DNA of 64,000 bases from Taxawa tesnikishii (nom. ined.) (taxonomy: Eukaryota; Ascomycota; Dothideomycetes; Dothideales): positions 124,001 to 188,000 of the forward strand of contig JAPDRO010000003.1 of NCBI GenBank assembly GCA_030247885.1, given 5' to 3'. Below, piece after piece: positions 45,601-56,393 of this stretch. The position numbers were made by a program, and so were the translations under genes. Each line of letters opens with the position of its first letter. Position 1 is the stretch's first letter. The notes beneath the pieces were generated by a model. That model was not told the DNA's origin, did no database searches, and worked only from the letters and a program-made list of their open reading frames with translations.

Positions 45601-47870
45601 GATGTCCCGATGAAGGCCAATAACTAGGCGATCCCGTTTCTGGATCGTACGTTGGCGAATCCATGCTACCCAATTCAGGGTCCGGATCGTCTTCTTCCAC
45701 GTAGTCTGCCCTGGCATCTCCGGTGAGCATATAATCATGGACATCCATGTCGCCTTCGACATCACCTCCATCATCATCACTGATTTCTTTCATCATATCC
45801 TCCACTTCAGCCATCTCTTCATCGGAGTCGTCGCTCTCATGGGCGACTTTGTCTGTGTCGTCTTGGTCCGACACAGTCGCAGAATTGTAATACTCAAATT
45901 CGCCTTCGGCAACCTCATCTTTCAAGCTCTCCGTCAATAGACCAAGGAGCTCATCATCGCGTTCTTCGTCCTCAGGAATCGTGTCTTCTTGCTGTAGCCG
46001 GGCAATCTCATCCTCATCGTACATCGTATCAGACACATCAGCTTCGGAGCCTGCACTGGGGCTGGGTTCCACTGCACCAGCTTCTAGAGAGTCTCCCAGC
46101 GGCTGAAGCGTAGCCTCACCGGTTTCAGAGGGTTGTTTATGTGCGCGAGATCCCGAAGCTTGATCAGACGCGGCAGGATCAGTAAATCGGATACCCATCT
46201 CAGGATTCCATACGCCTGGTCTGTGCGAGACAGCAGGTTGCTGAACAGCGTCATCAGCCTGTTCCGGTCTTGTAACTTCTTTGGCAACGGCTGCCGGACT
46301 GCTATGACGCTTTTCATGAAAATAAGTATCCGGGATCTCTTGTCCGCCCTCGAAGCCAGGGAAAGGTGATGGCAGTGGCAGCTTTGCAGATGATACCGGT
46401 TCCAACACAGGCGTCGTAGGTTGATCGCTTTGCAATCGCGGTAATGGCGGAGGCAGCATTGCAAAACCATGATTGTTCGGACGCTCTCCCTCCTCTTGAT
46501 CCTGCGCGGCATGTGTCTCCTTCCCTAGCATCCTTTCGACTTCTGCCGCGTGGTCGCGGTACTTTTCGTGTGTGGCTCAATGTTGTTTGGATCAGGGACA
46601 GGCGATTCCTCTCTTGCTGGTGAACGCGCCGGTTGCTCTTGGATCTGCTGTTGTGCTGCGCGGGTCTCCTGAAATATTTGAGACGCCTCCCCTTCAGACA
46701 CTGGGAGCGCTCTCCGCGGTTCGCTCGCATGAGTCGGTATGGGCTCTTCCTCGGGTACTGTAGCCGGCCTTGCGGATGATTCTTCCGGATTTGCCGGCTC
46801 AGCAGATAAGAGTGCCTCATCCAGTGTCTCTCCCGAAGAAACCGGTTTTTCGCCTTGTGCTTCGGGTTCGGTGGTAACGGCCTGCTCCTCTTCCACAACC
46901 TGAGTGACGGGAACTGCATCTTGCGAGAGGACTGTAGAATCAGGCTCAGGCTCGAGTTGGGGCTCGGGGTCTGCGACTGCCTCAGCCTGCACCGCCGTCC
47001 GATCGACGTCGGTTTCTGCATCTTCCATCTGGAGAGCTTGTTCCACCTCGGGAAACCCCTCTTCCTGGGTGTTCGGTACTGCAACCTGAATATCCTGCTC
47101 CTCCTGAGTATTCGGCACCGTGCTTGCCTCATCTTGCTGCTCCTTCTCCGGCGAGACCTCCTGCTCACTAAACCTCCATTCTCCAACATTCTTGTACGAA
47201 ACCCTCCTTCTCTTCCTCACCTTCTCCGCATCAAGATCCTCATCTCCCGCTTCGTCCACAAATCTCGCATACGGACTCTCAAACTCTTCCGGCCCAAAAC
47301 TCGACCGTAGACTCGACCCAAAACTCGATCGCAAGCTCTGCGAAAGCCGCAGTCGCTTGCTGAAGGCCGGGGAGGAGTATATCGCCACGCCTCCCAGATC
47401 GAGCCCCGCCCTGGGCCGCTGTACGGGTTCCGGCGTGCGGGACACGTCTTCTGTCGGCGTCTCGTCCACTTGCTCGTCCACGTGCAGCGTCTTAACCTCT
47501 CCTTCCTTGCTAAGCCTCAACCCCAACTTCAGCTTGAAGACCAACTCGCCGTCCACACTCCTCCCCGGCGTTCTCACGACCTGACTCCCCAGGTCTTGCG
47601 CCCATTGTGCGCCAGTCAGGTCCAGGGTGACCTCATCCCCAATGCCGATGCCGGATTGTGCGATTGCCTGCGCGCTGGGTCCCGAGAAGCGCGCGCGGAC
47701 CTGGCCTTTGCGGTATCGTTGTCGGAAATCCGGATCGGCCAGAAGGAGGGCGCATTGCTGCGTCGAGGACGAATAGGGCCAGAGAAGCGTTACCAGAGCT
47801 TTGATGGAGGAAGTTGAAGGGACGGGGAGGAAGGGTCGAGAGAAGAGATCTGAATGATGTCTCGGGTCAT
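42689..47870 (-). CDS. Large acidic protein with POT1-type OB fold, several frame breaks
   Basis: Predicted protein of about 1,700 residues. The N-terminus (start 47870, MTRDIIQISSLDPSSPS) leads to a conserved block (KALVTLLWPYSSSTQQCALL, ADPDFRQRYRKGQVRARFSG, GIGIGDEVTLDLTGAQW). A very long acidic Ser/Pro/Glu-rich region follows, with no fold visible. The C-terminus has an OB fold like the telomeric POT1/Cdc13 ssDNA-binding domain (LNTPTSTIDILAVVTSASVE, GPRDFYTLFHITDAA, ASPGDVVLLRNFVVRSRDH, LSSEASAWCVWRF). Fungal proteins of this plan are annotated as POT1/Cdc13-domain proteins; a telomere or other ssDNA role is inferred. The frame changes five times, each equal to a missing base: about 47818, 46565-46575, 45184-45187, 44389-44392 and 43001. 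No introns explain these. Confidence 0.75.
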
Positions 47871-48201
47871 GGCGGAGACTACATTTCCAGTTGTCCAGAA
47901 CGTGCTTATCACTCTACTCGAATGATGTGGAATCGAAGTGAAAGAAGATCGCGAATTGATCGTCGTTGCAATCGCGCTTGTTCGAGACGGAAGCTGCGCG
48001 GCTGGGACTCCGCTTGCCGATTGTGGAGAAAGCGGGACGGTACGGCCAAGCTACCCAGAACGGGTAACTGTCTGATCACGGCTACCATACAATCTGTCTC
48101 AGAGTCTGGATGGCTGGACAGGTGACTGGATCGTATCCTTCGGTCACTACATAACACCCTATCATGCCGTCCTCGCCGCCCTCGCCAGCAGAGCAACCTT
48201 C
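47871..48201. other. Intergenic, no gene recognised
   Basis: About 330 bases: 5' flank of the OB-fold gene and 3' flank of the DUF4188 gene. No supported feature. Confidence 0.45.
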
Positions 48202-49305
48202 TCACGCCGCGTTCTCGACATCCAGCATCTCCTGATAAGCAACCCACTCCTTGTCACTCGGAGCTTTGCCCATCCTACCCTTACTATACGTCAACTGCCC
48301 CTTCCCTTTCACCAGCGGGCTCATCCAAACCTTCCTCTCTCCCCTCTCATCCTTGACTGTGCCCTCCGAGAAAGCAGCACCAAGCCCCGTCGGGTGGTAA
48401 TTGATATAGATACCCTCCCAACTCCTTTTCGGCGCGGCAAAAACCTCGTGCATGATAGCGAGATGATCGTGTTCCTTGACCGTTCTCTGCCACCACGCCG
48501 TCGCCTCCGTATGCAGGGGCCCGTGCGCGTACTCGTGCAACTTCTCGGCGCTCTCAAAGTACACGACCGACATGAACTCGGAGCTCACGCCGCGATCGGC
48601 CGCACTGACCCAACAGGATTGGCCCAGGTATCCGTACCGCGTCGCCTCGGCGTCGAGTTGTCGTGACATGTCCCGGAAGTAGTCTCCGATCTCCTTGAAG
48701 CCGGGTGCGAGGATTCCTAGCGGAGAGTTGCTGCGCGTGGCGAGCACGATGGCGCAGATCTCGCGGTCCGCTTGCCTGTCTTGGTTCCCGGTGGCGTCGG
48801 CGAACACGGGTACGGTGCGTCCCTTGATGACGCCGTCCATGTATGGGTTGTGGATGAGGCCGAAGGACATGGCAATGGGTTGGACGATACGCCAGAGCAG
48901 CAGGAGAAAGGCGGGAGCCACGAGTGTCAGGTTCTTGTACGGGAGGAAGCAGAGCGAGCCTTGGATGATGGCGCCGATCAGGATCCAGGTAGAAATGTAG
49001 AAGTTGTCGCGGATTACCTATCCATACTTTCAGTGACGGTTTGCTCGATTGAGGCCTGCTCTGTCTGAATACGAACTTACGGCAAGCTGCAGAGGCCCAG
49101 TAAAACTGCTAAAGTACTGCCCCTTTGGTTTAGTGGCGAAAGGCTTGTAGATTGGTTCGAAAGCCATTTTATCTCCTTCTTGTTCCGCAAAGGGGCTGGA
49201 GCCTGGATCTGACTGGAGAGCTCTCGGGCTTGAGTCGTCAATGTCGTGGAAATGCGGCACGGTATACGATTCTCGACGTAGAAACGAAGGAAGCCTGTCT
49301 GTCAC
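48202..49305 (-). CDS. DUF4188-family monooxygenase-like membrane protein
   Basis: Two exons, 49305-49081 and 49017-48202 (63-nt intron), 346 residues, frame intact. The N-terminus is polar. Membrane-associated hydrophobic segments follow (FYISTWILIGAIIQGSLCFL, LVAPAFLLLLWRIVQPIA). Then comes a ferredoxin-like domain of the antibiotic-monooxygenase type, with ICAIVLATRSNSPLGILAPG, EFMSVVYFESAEKLHEYAHG, PLHTEATAWWQRTVKEHDHL and EVFAAPKRSWEGIYINYHPT. This is the DUF4188 pattern, to which the fumagillin-pathway monooxygenase af470 also belongs as I recall it. Substrate unknown. It is followed on the same strand, 1 kb upstream, by a short-chain dehydrogenase. The two could be functionally linked, but nothing else suggests a biosynthetic cluster. 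Confidence 0.8.
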
Positions 49306-50286
49306 TCATATACTAAGTCAAAATGCCTATCAAACGCCCAGACGCAGAAGGCATCCCTGTTTGAAGCTGGCGGGAGACGAGTCGTCAGCCCGGCTGGATG
49401 GATGTGAGACCTTGGGCAGATAAGAGCCAATCGGATAGCCTCTTGTGTTTTAGGGAGACCAGTTCAGCGCCGCCAGAGCTCGTGTTCAATATAGTCAGCT
49501 CGGGCCGGTCAAACTACTTCAGCCTCAGGAACTCACACCGTTCGAAGGCTCGATTAACACAGCCAATTGCATTTGTTCTGATGCGGGGTCAGATGAGTCT
49601 TGGTGCTGAAAAGCACTTGGCGGGTGGCCTAATCATCGTTTCAGAGATAAGGTGCCTACATGAAGTGAGCACGTGGGCTGCAAGTCAGGGATTCTCTTGT
49701 CGCCACACATGTCACGCGGTGTTCATAACACTCAAACCTACAGACCAGATCAGACAGAGCGGACATATCACTGTTGTGTAGTGTATGAGAGACCGCACAT
49801 ATTGTCTTAGCAAGATGCTGCATAGGTCCTTCGGGCGGAGAGCTTGTGTTTCTCTCATCCACCAGTGGCTTTGGAGACCTTGGCATGTAGATGACCAATA
49901 AACTCGTCACTGGCAAGGCTTTTATCGAAGGGGTAAACATAACAACGGACTGCAGCTTACCCAAAGGCAAGAACTTACCGAGTAGCTGCAGAGCTCTTCC
50001 TAACTGCATCGAATGCCACAATCCATTACCGGCTGTCAAGAACGGAGGCAGCGCTAGGCAAGGGGAGGGCTCTCACCCATCCACCTCTCCAACTGTCCGT
50101 GCAAACGTTGCGCATTTGGATAGCACATTATGCCTTTCTTTTCTCCTGACCATATCTGTTTACATCTTCATCAAGATTATATCCTCCACCGACGCGGACC
50201 CCGCCCAGGGTATACGGAGAACGCCATCCATCCTTTGCTTTGCACCTATAGCGCCTCATGTGTTTTCAGACCCAAGCATGTAAGGA
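49306..50286. other. Intergenic, no gene recognised
   Basis: About 1 kb between two minus-strand genes: promoter of the DUF4188 gene and 3' flank of the dehydrogenase. Open frames of up to 130 codons carry no motif. Confidence 0.5.
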
Positions 50287-51657
50287 TCAGTAGCTCCGCC
50301 ATCCCGTCGGGTTAGGTACAGGTGGTGCTGGCCGTCTCGAAGCCTCTGCCTCGCCCTCCGCTGGCCGCTTCCCACCGACGGCCCTTTTGAATACAGCGTG
50401 AGTGTGATCCCAGACCGTCTGACCAAAATTCTGATCCCGATATTTCTTCAGGAGGCTCTCGTCGCCCGCCGCCTTGCCGTCCCAGTCCAGGAGGTACGAA
50501 CCGCTGCCTTGCTCACCGTCTGAACCTTGCGTAACCTCCAGCCCTTCTGGTACTGGGATCCCGACGCCGCCGTTTCTCGCAGGGTACATCTTGTTCGTGA
50601 TCTGGAAGAGGTGACGTTCACCGCTCTCTCGGACGTTGAGGATCCAGGGTGTCATGACTGCGTACAGGACTTTGACAGCTAGTCTCACCGGGCCTGTGAG
50701 TTCGTTTGCGATCCCCGTCTTGACGGTGCCAGGATAGGAATGGCTGAAGGAGGTGTTGGGGAAGCGTTTGCCCAGTTCTTCCATGAAGAAGTCGGTCATC
50801 ATGACGCAATGCGCGAGACAGGCGTGAAGGGTAAAGTTGTGCTTGAGCTCCAGGTCGTCCATCCGAATGTCGCCTTCGCTACCGGCGGCGAGAACGCTGA
50901 GGACGCGGGAAAGTTGGTTGGCGCGAGCGGCTGCCGTTAGCTGAGGCATTAGGTTCACGATGAATCGCATGCGACTGTAGTAGTTGACACACATCTTCCT
51001 ATCGATGCCTTCGGGTGTCTCTGTACTGGCGTCAGCACCAGAATGTCGCTTGGAAGCTTGCGCATGCCCATCCATCAGGGGTGGGGGCGGAACTTTGGAG
51101 GACCAGACGAAAGTGGCTCACCATTCCGGCCTTGAAGCGACATGTACCCTGCCGTAAGGAAGAGGATGTTGATGGATTTTTCCCTGCGCTGGATCTCCTC
51201 GCATGCCTGGTCGACGTTTTTGAGCAGACTGACGTCGCATCTCATGAAGAAGGCATCAGAGCCTTCATTGTTAGCCTTGAGCTCCTCCACGAGCTGGTTT
51301 GCCTTCCTCTCATCTCTGCAACGAAGTTAGCCGGAGCCGGCTCCGGACGTGTTGTGAATCCTCTCACCTCCCGAGAATGTAAACGCGTGGCGCGGTAGTA
51401 TTATTGAAGAGTTCTTTGAGCGTACTTTCACCGATACCGCCAGTGCCACCGACTGTACATTGTAGATGCCGTCAGCACGTGTCCCGAACGTGGTCCGATA
51501 CGGGACGGGGAGAGGAAACAAGACGGGCCAATGATAATTGCTGACCAAACGAAACGAAACATGTACACATGTGCAGCAACCTACCAAAAATGCCGACAAG
51601 GCCGCTCAGACTCTTGGCGTGCTGATTGGACTCGCGAATGGTCTCGATGCGCACCAT
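50287..51657 (-). CDS. Short-chain dehydrogenase/reductase
   Basis: NAD(P)-dependent oxidoreductase of the SDR superfamily, substrate unknown. Four exons with matching phases: 51657-51585, 51452-51368, 51315-51122, 51020-50287; 361 residues. The nucleotide-binding motif spans the first splice (F/VGGTGGIGESTLKEL). Then come VYILGGRDERKANQLVEELK, the acidic block FFMRCDVSLLKNVDQACEEI and NILFLTAGYMSLQGRNETPE. The catalytic region reads KMCVNYYSRMRFIVNLMPQL, then RVLSVLAAGSEG and TLHACLAHCVMMTDFFMEEL. The canonical YxxxK is not conserved: the equivalent helix has HACLAHCVM. This places it in an atypical fungal SDR group, and activity is uncertain. No frame disruption. Confidence 0.88.
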
Positions 51658-52880
51658 CTCTTTTGATGCGCCGTAGAGGAGGGACGCAATCGTGTTTGGA
51701 GCTGGACTGGGCCAACAGCCAGTCCTCTGATTCGGCGAAAGCCTTAAGAGTAAGAGTTGAGGGTACGATGCGGTACCCGGCTTGACCGAGGGTGCCTTAC
51801 GGTGATTGGTTTCGGAAGTTTTGTTAGTCGACACGCTAATACATCACAATTATGGTGTTGGCTGAATAGGGAAGAGTTTGTTTCGTGGCTCTCTGGAGCA
51901 AAGGTGCAACACTTGAGCACAGCAAGACAAGGCGTCGGATCCTGCTACGAAAGTCGCGGAAGGGTTCTCGGCAGACATCAATATGTATCTCTCGCGCCGG
52001 GGAAACGGCCGCCGTCTCAGCCTTAAGCAATGAGCGATTGGCTTCAAATAGGCGTTTGGCAGTAGCGCAACCAGGCGCACCAAGTGCCACTGTACGAGGT
52101 AGTGGCCATCGAGCTATGGGGATGACGCACCACGACTGCGCACCTCTCGCCAACGTTGATGCCGCAAGACCAGCCAACTACCCTATATACGCTGAGAGAG
52201 TCGATACAGTGCGGACGTGACAACTTGGCAACTATTCTTGTCCCTTTCGAGCATCAAGACCAGAACGGAGTGGTCCCCAGCTGATGTGTTGTCGAGTGCC
52301 CCAATCGAGCGATTCTGTGTCGCTGCGATCCGAGCACAGGCATGCGGAGTGGATGCCCGCTGCCCGCTGCCCGCTGCCCGCTGCCCGCCGTACCCACCGC
52401 AAGCGTTCGCCAAGGTCGTCAACCCTGCATACGTACGAGTGTCCGTCGTCCAACAACCCCGGTCTTCCAACAAGCTCTTCACGCCAAAAACTAATAACAT
52501 ATCATGAGACATCTTCACGGCAGCCCATCGTCCAACAATCCAGTGATCTCCCGATTCCAACACTATGATATCACGTCTAGCTAATCAATGTAACACGAGA
52601 CGGTCCAAGATTCTTGTCAGCGTCCGACCGATTGACTGACTGACTGCTGTCACAAGGCAGTGGCACCGCTACCTGACGACGTGGAGAGCTAGATGCAGGT
52701 TCCTCAAGCTTCGGACAGCATAGAACGCCTTCGATCTGAACACATTACGGGAATACAGATGAGGGCAGATCGCTGCTGCTATGCGACAAGCGCTAGTCAG
52801 TTGAGCTAACCGATGAGACCACTGACGAGGCCTTTGACAGCACCAAGCGTGTTCCATCCAAACTAGCAGTATTGCACAAT
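51658..52880. other. Intergenic, no gene recognised
   Basis: 1.2 kb between the dehydrogenase start and the Rtt109 stop (both minus strand). Contains a 7-nt tandem repeat (listed separately). Open frames here overlap on both strands and show no motif. Confidence 0.5.
52354..52388 (+). repeat. Perfect 7-nt tandem repeat, TGCCCGC x5
   Basis: Five exact copies of TGCCCGC in a row in intergenic DNA. A GC-rich microsatellite-like array likely to vary in copy number between strains. Confidence 0.85.
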
Positions 52881-54566
52881 TCAAACCACCTTTGGCCTCT
52901 TCCTTATCAAGCCGGTGTTTAGAACGTTCGCGGTAGAGACTGCATGTGCATCATCTGCACTGCTCTGGATCGCTTCCGCATCGGGTTTCCGCTTTCTCTT
53001 GACTGAGAGAACGTTTACTTGTCTGTGGACGTCAGCACAGGTCTGATGCAGCGGCGATTGTTGTACTGACTGTCCACTCGAAGCGCCACTAGAAGCACCA
53101 CTGGGCGTTTCGAGCTCCCGATACTGTCCTTCCACCGTCCTACCCCAGTCATTGGTCGCGCCAGTGGTCATGGAGACCTCTTCCGTCCACTTCTGCGTGC
53201 TCTCGATCGCGGCGTTGAGATCCCTGAACTCTAACCGCAGTAGAAGATCGTGGACGCGCTGATATGCAGTGGAGTCCAGCACGACCTGACCACGGCTGGC
53301 TGCGGGCCACTTGTAATATGGAGAGGACTCCTGATTTGATGTGACGGAGATATTTGAGAAAGAAGCTTTGATCTTTGGTTGCCGTGGTTTGATTGGCCCC
53401 GTGAGCTTAGTCCTCCGATGGCGTTTCCTCGGGCTCGCTGGTAGCTCTGAGAGGGCTGACAGGTTTTCGTTGATGGAAGGCATCTCTTGAGATGCAGGCG
53501 GTGTTGCAAAAGATAGCTGGCTGTCTGCGCCATCGTCTTCTGCAGCTGTGTGCAAGTCTGGAGGTGTGAAGACTATCCAGATGAAGCCGACTGAGCGTCC
53601 TGACGAGCACTCTTGTCTGAACGCCATTGTCTCCCAAAAGTGTTCCAGCGTCTTGACACTCCTCCATATCCCGCTCCCTCTCTTAGAGGGGCTGGAGAAA
53701 GCCTGAGAGCGCGCAGCATCTGGTATCTCTTCATCCAACTCGTCAAGGAAACGCGCCTTTGGGTCGTCGGGGAAATGTGGCACAAGACATCTGGGTGGTG
53801 CAGCAGGAGTCCTCGAGATCTCTTTGAACGGATGGCCATACTGCCACCGTCTCCTCCTTGGTGGATCGGACCGCCATGATGGAGGAAAGAAGGAAGTGGT
53901 CTCGTGTTTGTCAAAGCCAGGGACAATCACATACCCCTGTGATGTTGTCTTGTCCGTCTGCTCTTCCACTGCGTTGGTTTCAGTGCTTTTGCCTGGCGTC
54001 CGCCTCATGACCGGATCCAGCGTTCTACACCACCATCTTATCAATTGTCGGTCATCGAGGACATGTTTTCCTGTGTTTTCAACACTGCCAGGGAACAAGT
54101 ACTGATTTTGCGCTCTTGCGAACAACGACACCACCAGACGCACTCCTGGCCTCTGTCTGTTCTCTACAAGCCATGATATGAAGGTGGAAGTGATGGAGCG
54201 TAGTGGAGAGGTACGCGAAGATTGTGGAATTCCGAGACGTCCCAGATACCCTGTTGAGTCTGCTTTGGCGACGAAGATGGTGGTAAGATACTTTGTAGAA
54301 TACACCAAGACCTCAATGGCATAAACTAGGGTTTTGCGGTTCCCGCTGTCGTGCGGCGGCGTTATAGACACGGTAAGGAATTGGTTCTCGCAATACGTTC
54401 GGTCTGGCTTCCTGCCGGGCGGAGGGGCAAACAAAGGGTCCGACTTAGTCGGCGGGGTTGATACATGGTGGAAGTGGAACTCGAAGCCGGCCGGCAGCTC
54501 TGCAGTGAGGCGTTCATGCAGCGATTGAGTATCAGAATATTGTGTTGTTGAAGCCATCGGCAGCAA
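52881..54566 (-). CDS. RTT109: Histone H3 lysine-56 acetyltransferase Rtt109
   Basis: Fungal-specific p300-like acetyltransferase (KAT11 domain) that acetylates newly made histone H3 at K56 with Asf1/Vps75, acting in replication-coupled nucleosome assembly and DNA-damage tolerance. Single exon, 561 residues; the second Met at 54557 is an equally good start. Hallmarks are FEFHFHHVSTPPTKSDPLFA, LVYAIEVLVYSTKYLTTIFV, KADSTGYLGRLG, RPGVRLVVSLFARAQNQYLF and KHVLDDRQLIRWWCRTLDPV near residue 165-185. The last includes the paired Asp residues essential in yeast Rtt109. The C-terminus is basic (VKRKRKPDAEA, IRKRPKVV), consistent with nuclear import. Divergent from mL57 across 176 bases. Frame intact. 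Confidence 0.94.
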   Translation of the reverse strand: MLPMASTTQYSDTQSLHERLTAELPAGFEFHFHHVSTPPTKSDPLFAPPPGRKPDRTYCENQFLTVSITPPHDSGNRKTLVYAIEVLVYSTKYLTTIFVAKADSTGYLGRLGIPQSSRTSPLRSITSTFISWLVENRQRPGVRLVVSLFARAQNQYLFPGSVENTGKHVLDDRQLIRWWCRTLDPVMRRTPGKSTETNAVEEQTDKTTSQGYVIVPGFDKHETTSFFPPSWRSDPPRRRRWQYGHPFKEISRTPAAPPRCLVPHFPDDPKARFLDELDEEIPDAARSQAFSSPSKRGSGIWRSVKTLEHFWETMAFRQECSSGRSVGFIWIVFTPPDLHTAAEDDGADSQLSFATPPASQEMPSINENLSALSELPASPRKRHRRTKLTGPIKPRQPKIKASFSNISVTSNQESSPYYKWPAASRGQVVLDSTAYQRVHDLLLRLEFRDLNAAIESTQKWTEEVSMTTGATNDWGRTVEGQYRELETPSGASSGASSGQSVQQSPLHQTCADVHRQVNVLSVKRKRKPDAEAIQSSADDAHAVSTANVLNTGLIRKRPKVV

Positions 54567-54742
54567 GACAAGATGGGAAGCTGTTCGAGTACTGGTGGAC
54601 GCGTTCCGAACGCGACCCTGACGATCAGACGGAGATGGAAATTGAACTTCTCGCTTGCAAAACAGCTTGGACTAAATGTATCCTGTCTCTGACGAGAGTG
54701 AACTTTCCGTACAGCATCTAGAGACCCGCACCAGCATCAACC
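54567..54742. promoter_or_regulatory. Bidirectional promoter, RTT109 / mL57
   Basis: 176 bases between divergent start codons must hold both core promoters. No specific motif recognised. Confidence 0.5.
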
Positions 54743-55611
54743 ATGTCTTCTCCCGCCCCATTCAACGCGCTACAAAGCGTCGCAAAGGCCTGTACTCGCC
54801 AGACACTGCGCGCTTGCAGGCTTCAACCGACCCACCGATCGCCCTTTTCCACTTCCTCAGCAGCCCTTCAAGAAGCCGATGTATATCGGGCGGACCGACC
54901 GCGATGGCAACATGCACCGAAAGGAATGGCCATGCCTGTACGCACACGACCTGCGCCAACACAGCCCGTCTTCGAGGTCAACGATAAGCCGGAGGTTCTG
55001 AACGACGCATACAACCGCATTCTAGGGAAGGGCGGAGACAAGATATTGCCAGAGGAGATCAAGTGGTTGGCTGTCACACATAAGAGCTTCGATCATGGAC
55101 GGAGAGGGTTCAACGATAGGCTGGCGTTTCTGGGTGGGTTCACCATTGGGGCAAAGAAAAGATGAGACTGTTTCTGACACGCTCGCTGCAGGGAAGAGGA
55201 TCGTGGATTTACAATGTTCGTTGGCTCTGCTGTCTGCGTCTGGGTCTGCACCGTCTGCTGGCTACGCTACAGCTTCGCATCCGGCGCTAAAGGGGTTGCA
55301 CAACGTGACTGCTTCTGCTAAGCAGCGGACACTGGACAAGCAAAGGCTCGCGCAGCTGGCCCAGAGTTATGGGCTGGGAAAGGTGATCAGGTGGAAGCCG
55401 AGGAAGGTGAGAAAGACCGTCCTGGCAGAGCTACAAACAGATTACTGATGTTGTCATGCTCCAGACGGACCGTCTACAAAGCTCTGGAGAAGGGGTTGTT
55501 TTGGCACACACCATGTACTCGATCGTTGGAGCGCTTGCACTGCAGAAAGGAGGCGATTTCACCAACAACTTCGTTCAGGAAAGGATACTCAGTCCATTGG
55601 GTCTGCGGTAA
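54743..55611 (+). CDS. MRPL15: Mitochondrial large-subunit ribosomal protein mL57 (MRPL15)
   Basis: RNase III-fold protein of the mitochondrial 54S subunit; the fold is structural, without endonuclease residues. Three exons with matching phases: 54743-55133, 55192-55406, 55465-55611; 250 residues. The N-terminus is a plausible mitochondrial presequence (ALQSVAKACTRQTLRACRLQ). The core has KILPEEIKWLAVTHKSFDHG, RRGFNDRLAFLGKRIVDLQC, YGLGKVIRWKPRK and, after the last intron, GEGVVLAHTMYSIVGALALQ, KGGDFTNNFVQERILSPLGL. The last exon is needed for the conserved end, which supports the splice at 55407-55464. Confidence 0.9.
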
Positions 55612-56393
55612 CTGAACAACATTTGATCGCCGGTCATCTGCCGATTGCGGAGCTACGGAAGGCAGATGCTTCAGTCACCGGTTCAGAAATATATTGCAAG
55701 TCAGAGGTTGCCTTGGTCTTCTCTTCGTCGCCACGGCATTTAGCTCATAGTGAAGACGACTCATTCCCGGGCAGGCATCCACATGCCAAGCTCACGAAAG
55801 CATAAGGCTTGGGCATGACTGTGGGATTTTAAGATCTCGAATCGCTGTAAGATATTGTATATATCCTGTACTTCTATCGGGAGCAGGCACGCCAGGGAGG
55901 CCCGCTCAAATTGATGGTAACTTATTCTCCTAGAATGGTTTTCTAGCTAAACAATCGTCTACTACAAGGCAACAATAATATTGCAAGGCCACCAGACGTG
56001 TTGAAGATCTAGACATCGGGTTCACTCTGCTGCTCTTCGTTTCAGAGGTGCCCCAACTTCCGGATGGGATTAGCGGCGAAGCAAGCCCAGGGCCCTACGC
56101 AGGAACAACTTCGATTTGTTACAGCAACTCAGCACCATTATAGACGCTGGCCGGCAGGCGAACCCCTGGTCGCTGTCCAACACCTCTTCGCTCAGGCGCC
56201 AGCCTAAATCCACTTCCAATGGTGAAACTTGCATTGTGATGAACAGCGAGAAAGAACCCGTGGTAGTTCTGGGAGCTATGTTACGACAAGCTGCCCTACA
56301 TTGTAACGCCTTTCCATATATTGTTCCAGCAATTACGCGCAATTCTTCTTCAGCAAAGCCATGATACGATTACTTAAGCAGCTCCGTCCTCCA
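55612..56393. other. Intergenic region between converging genes
   Basis: 3' flanks of mL57 (+) and the Ubl-vWA-E2 gene (-). No supported feature. Confidence 0.5.

Noticed and set aside
48202-51657. Secondary metabolite gene cluster
   Set aside because: No polyketide, peptide or terpene synthase, no transporter and no pathway regulator in the window.
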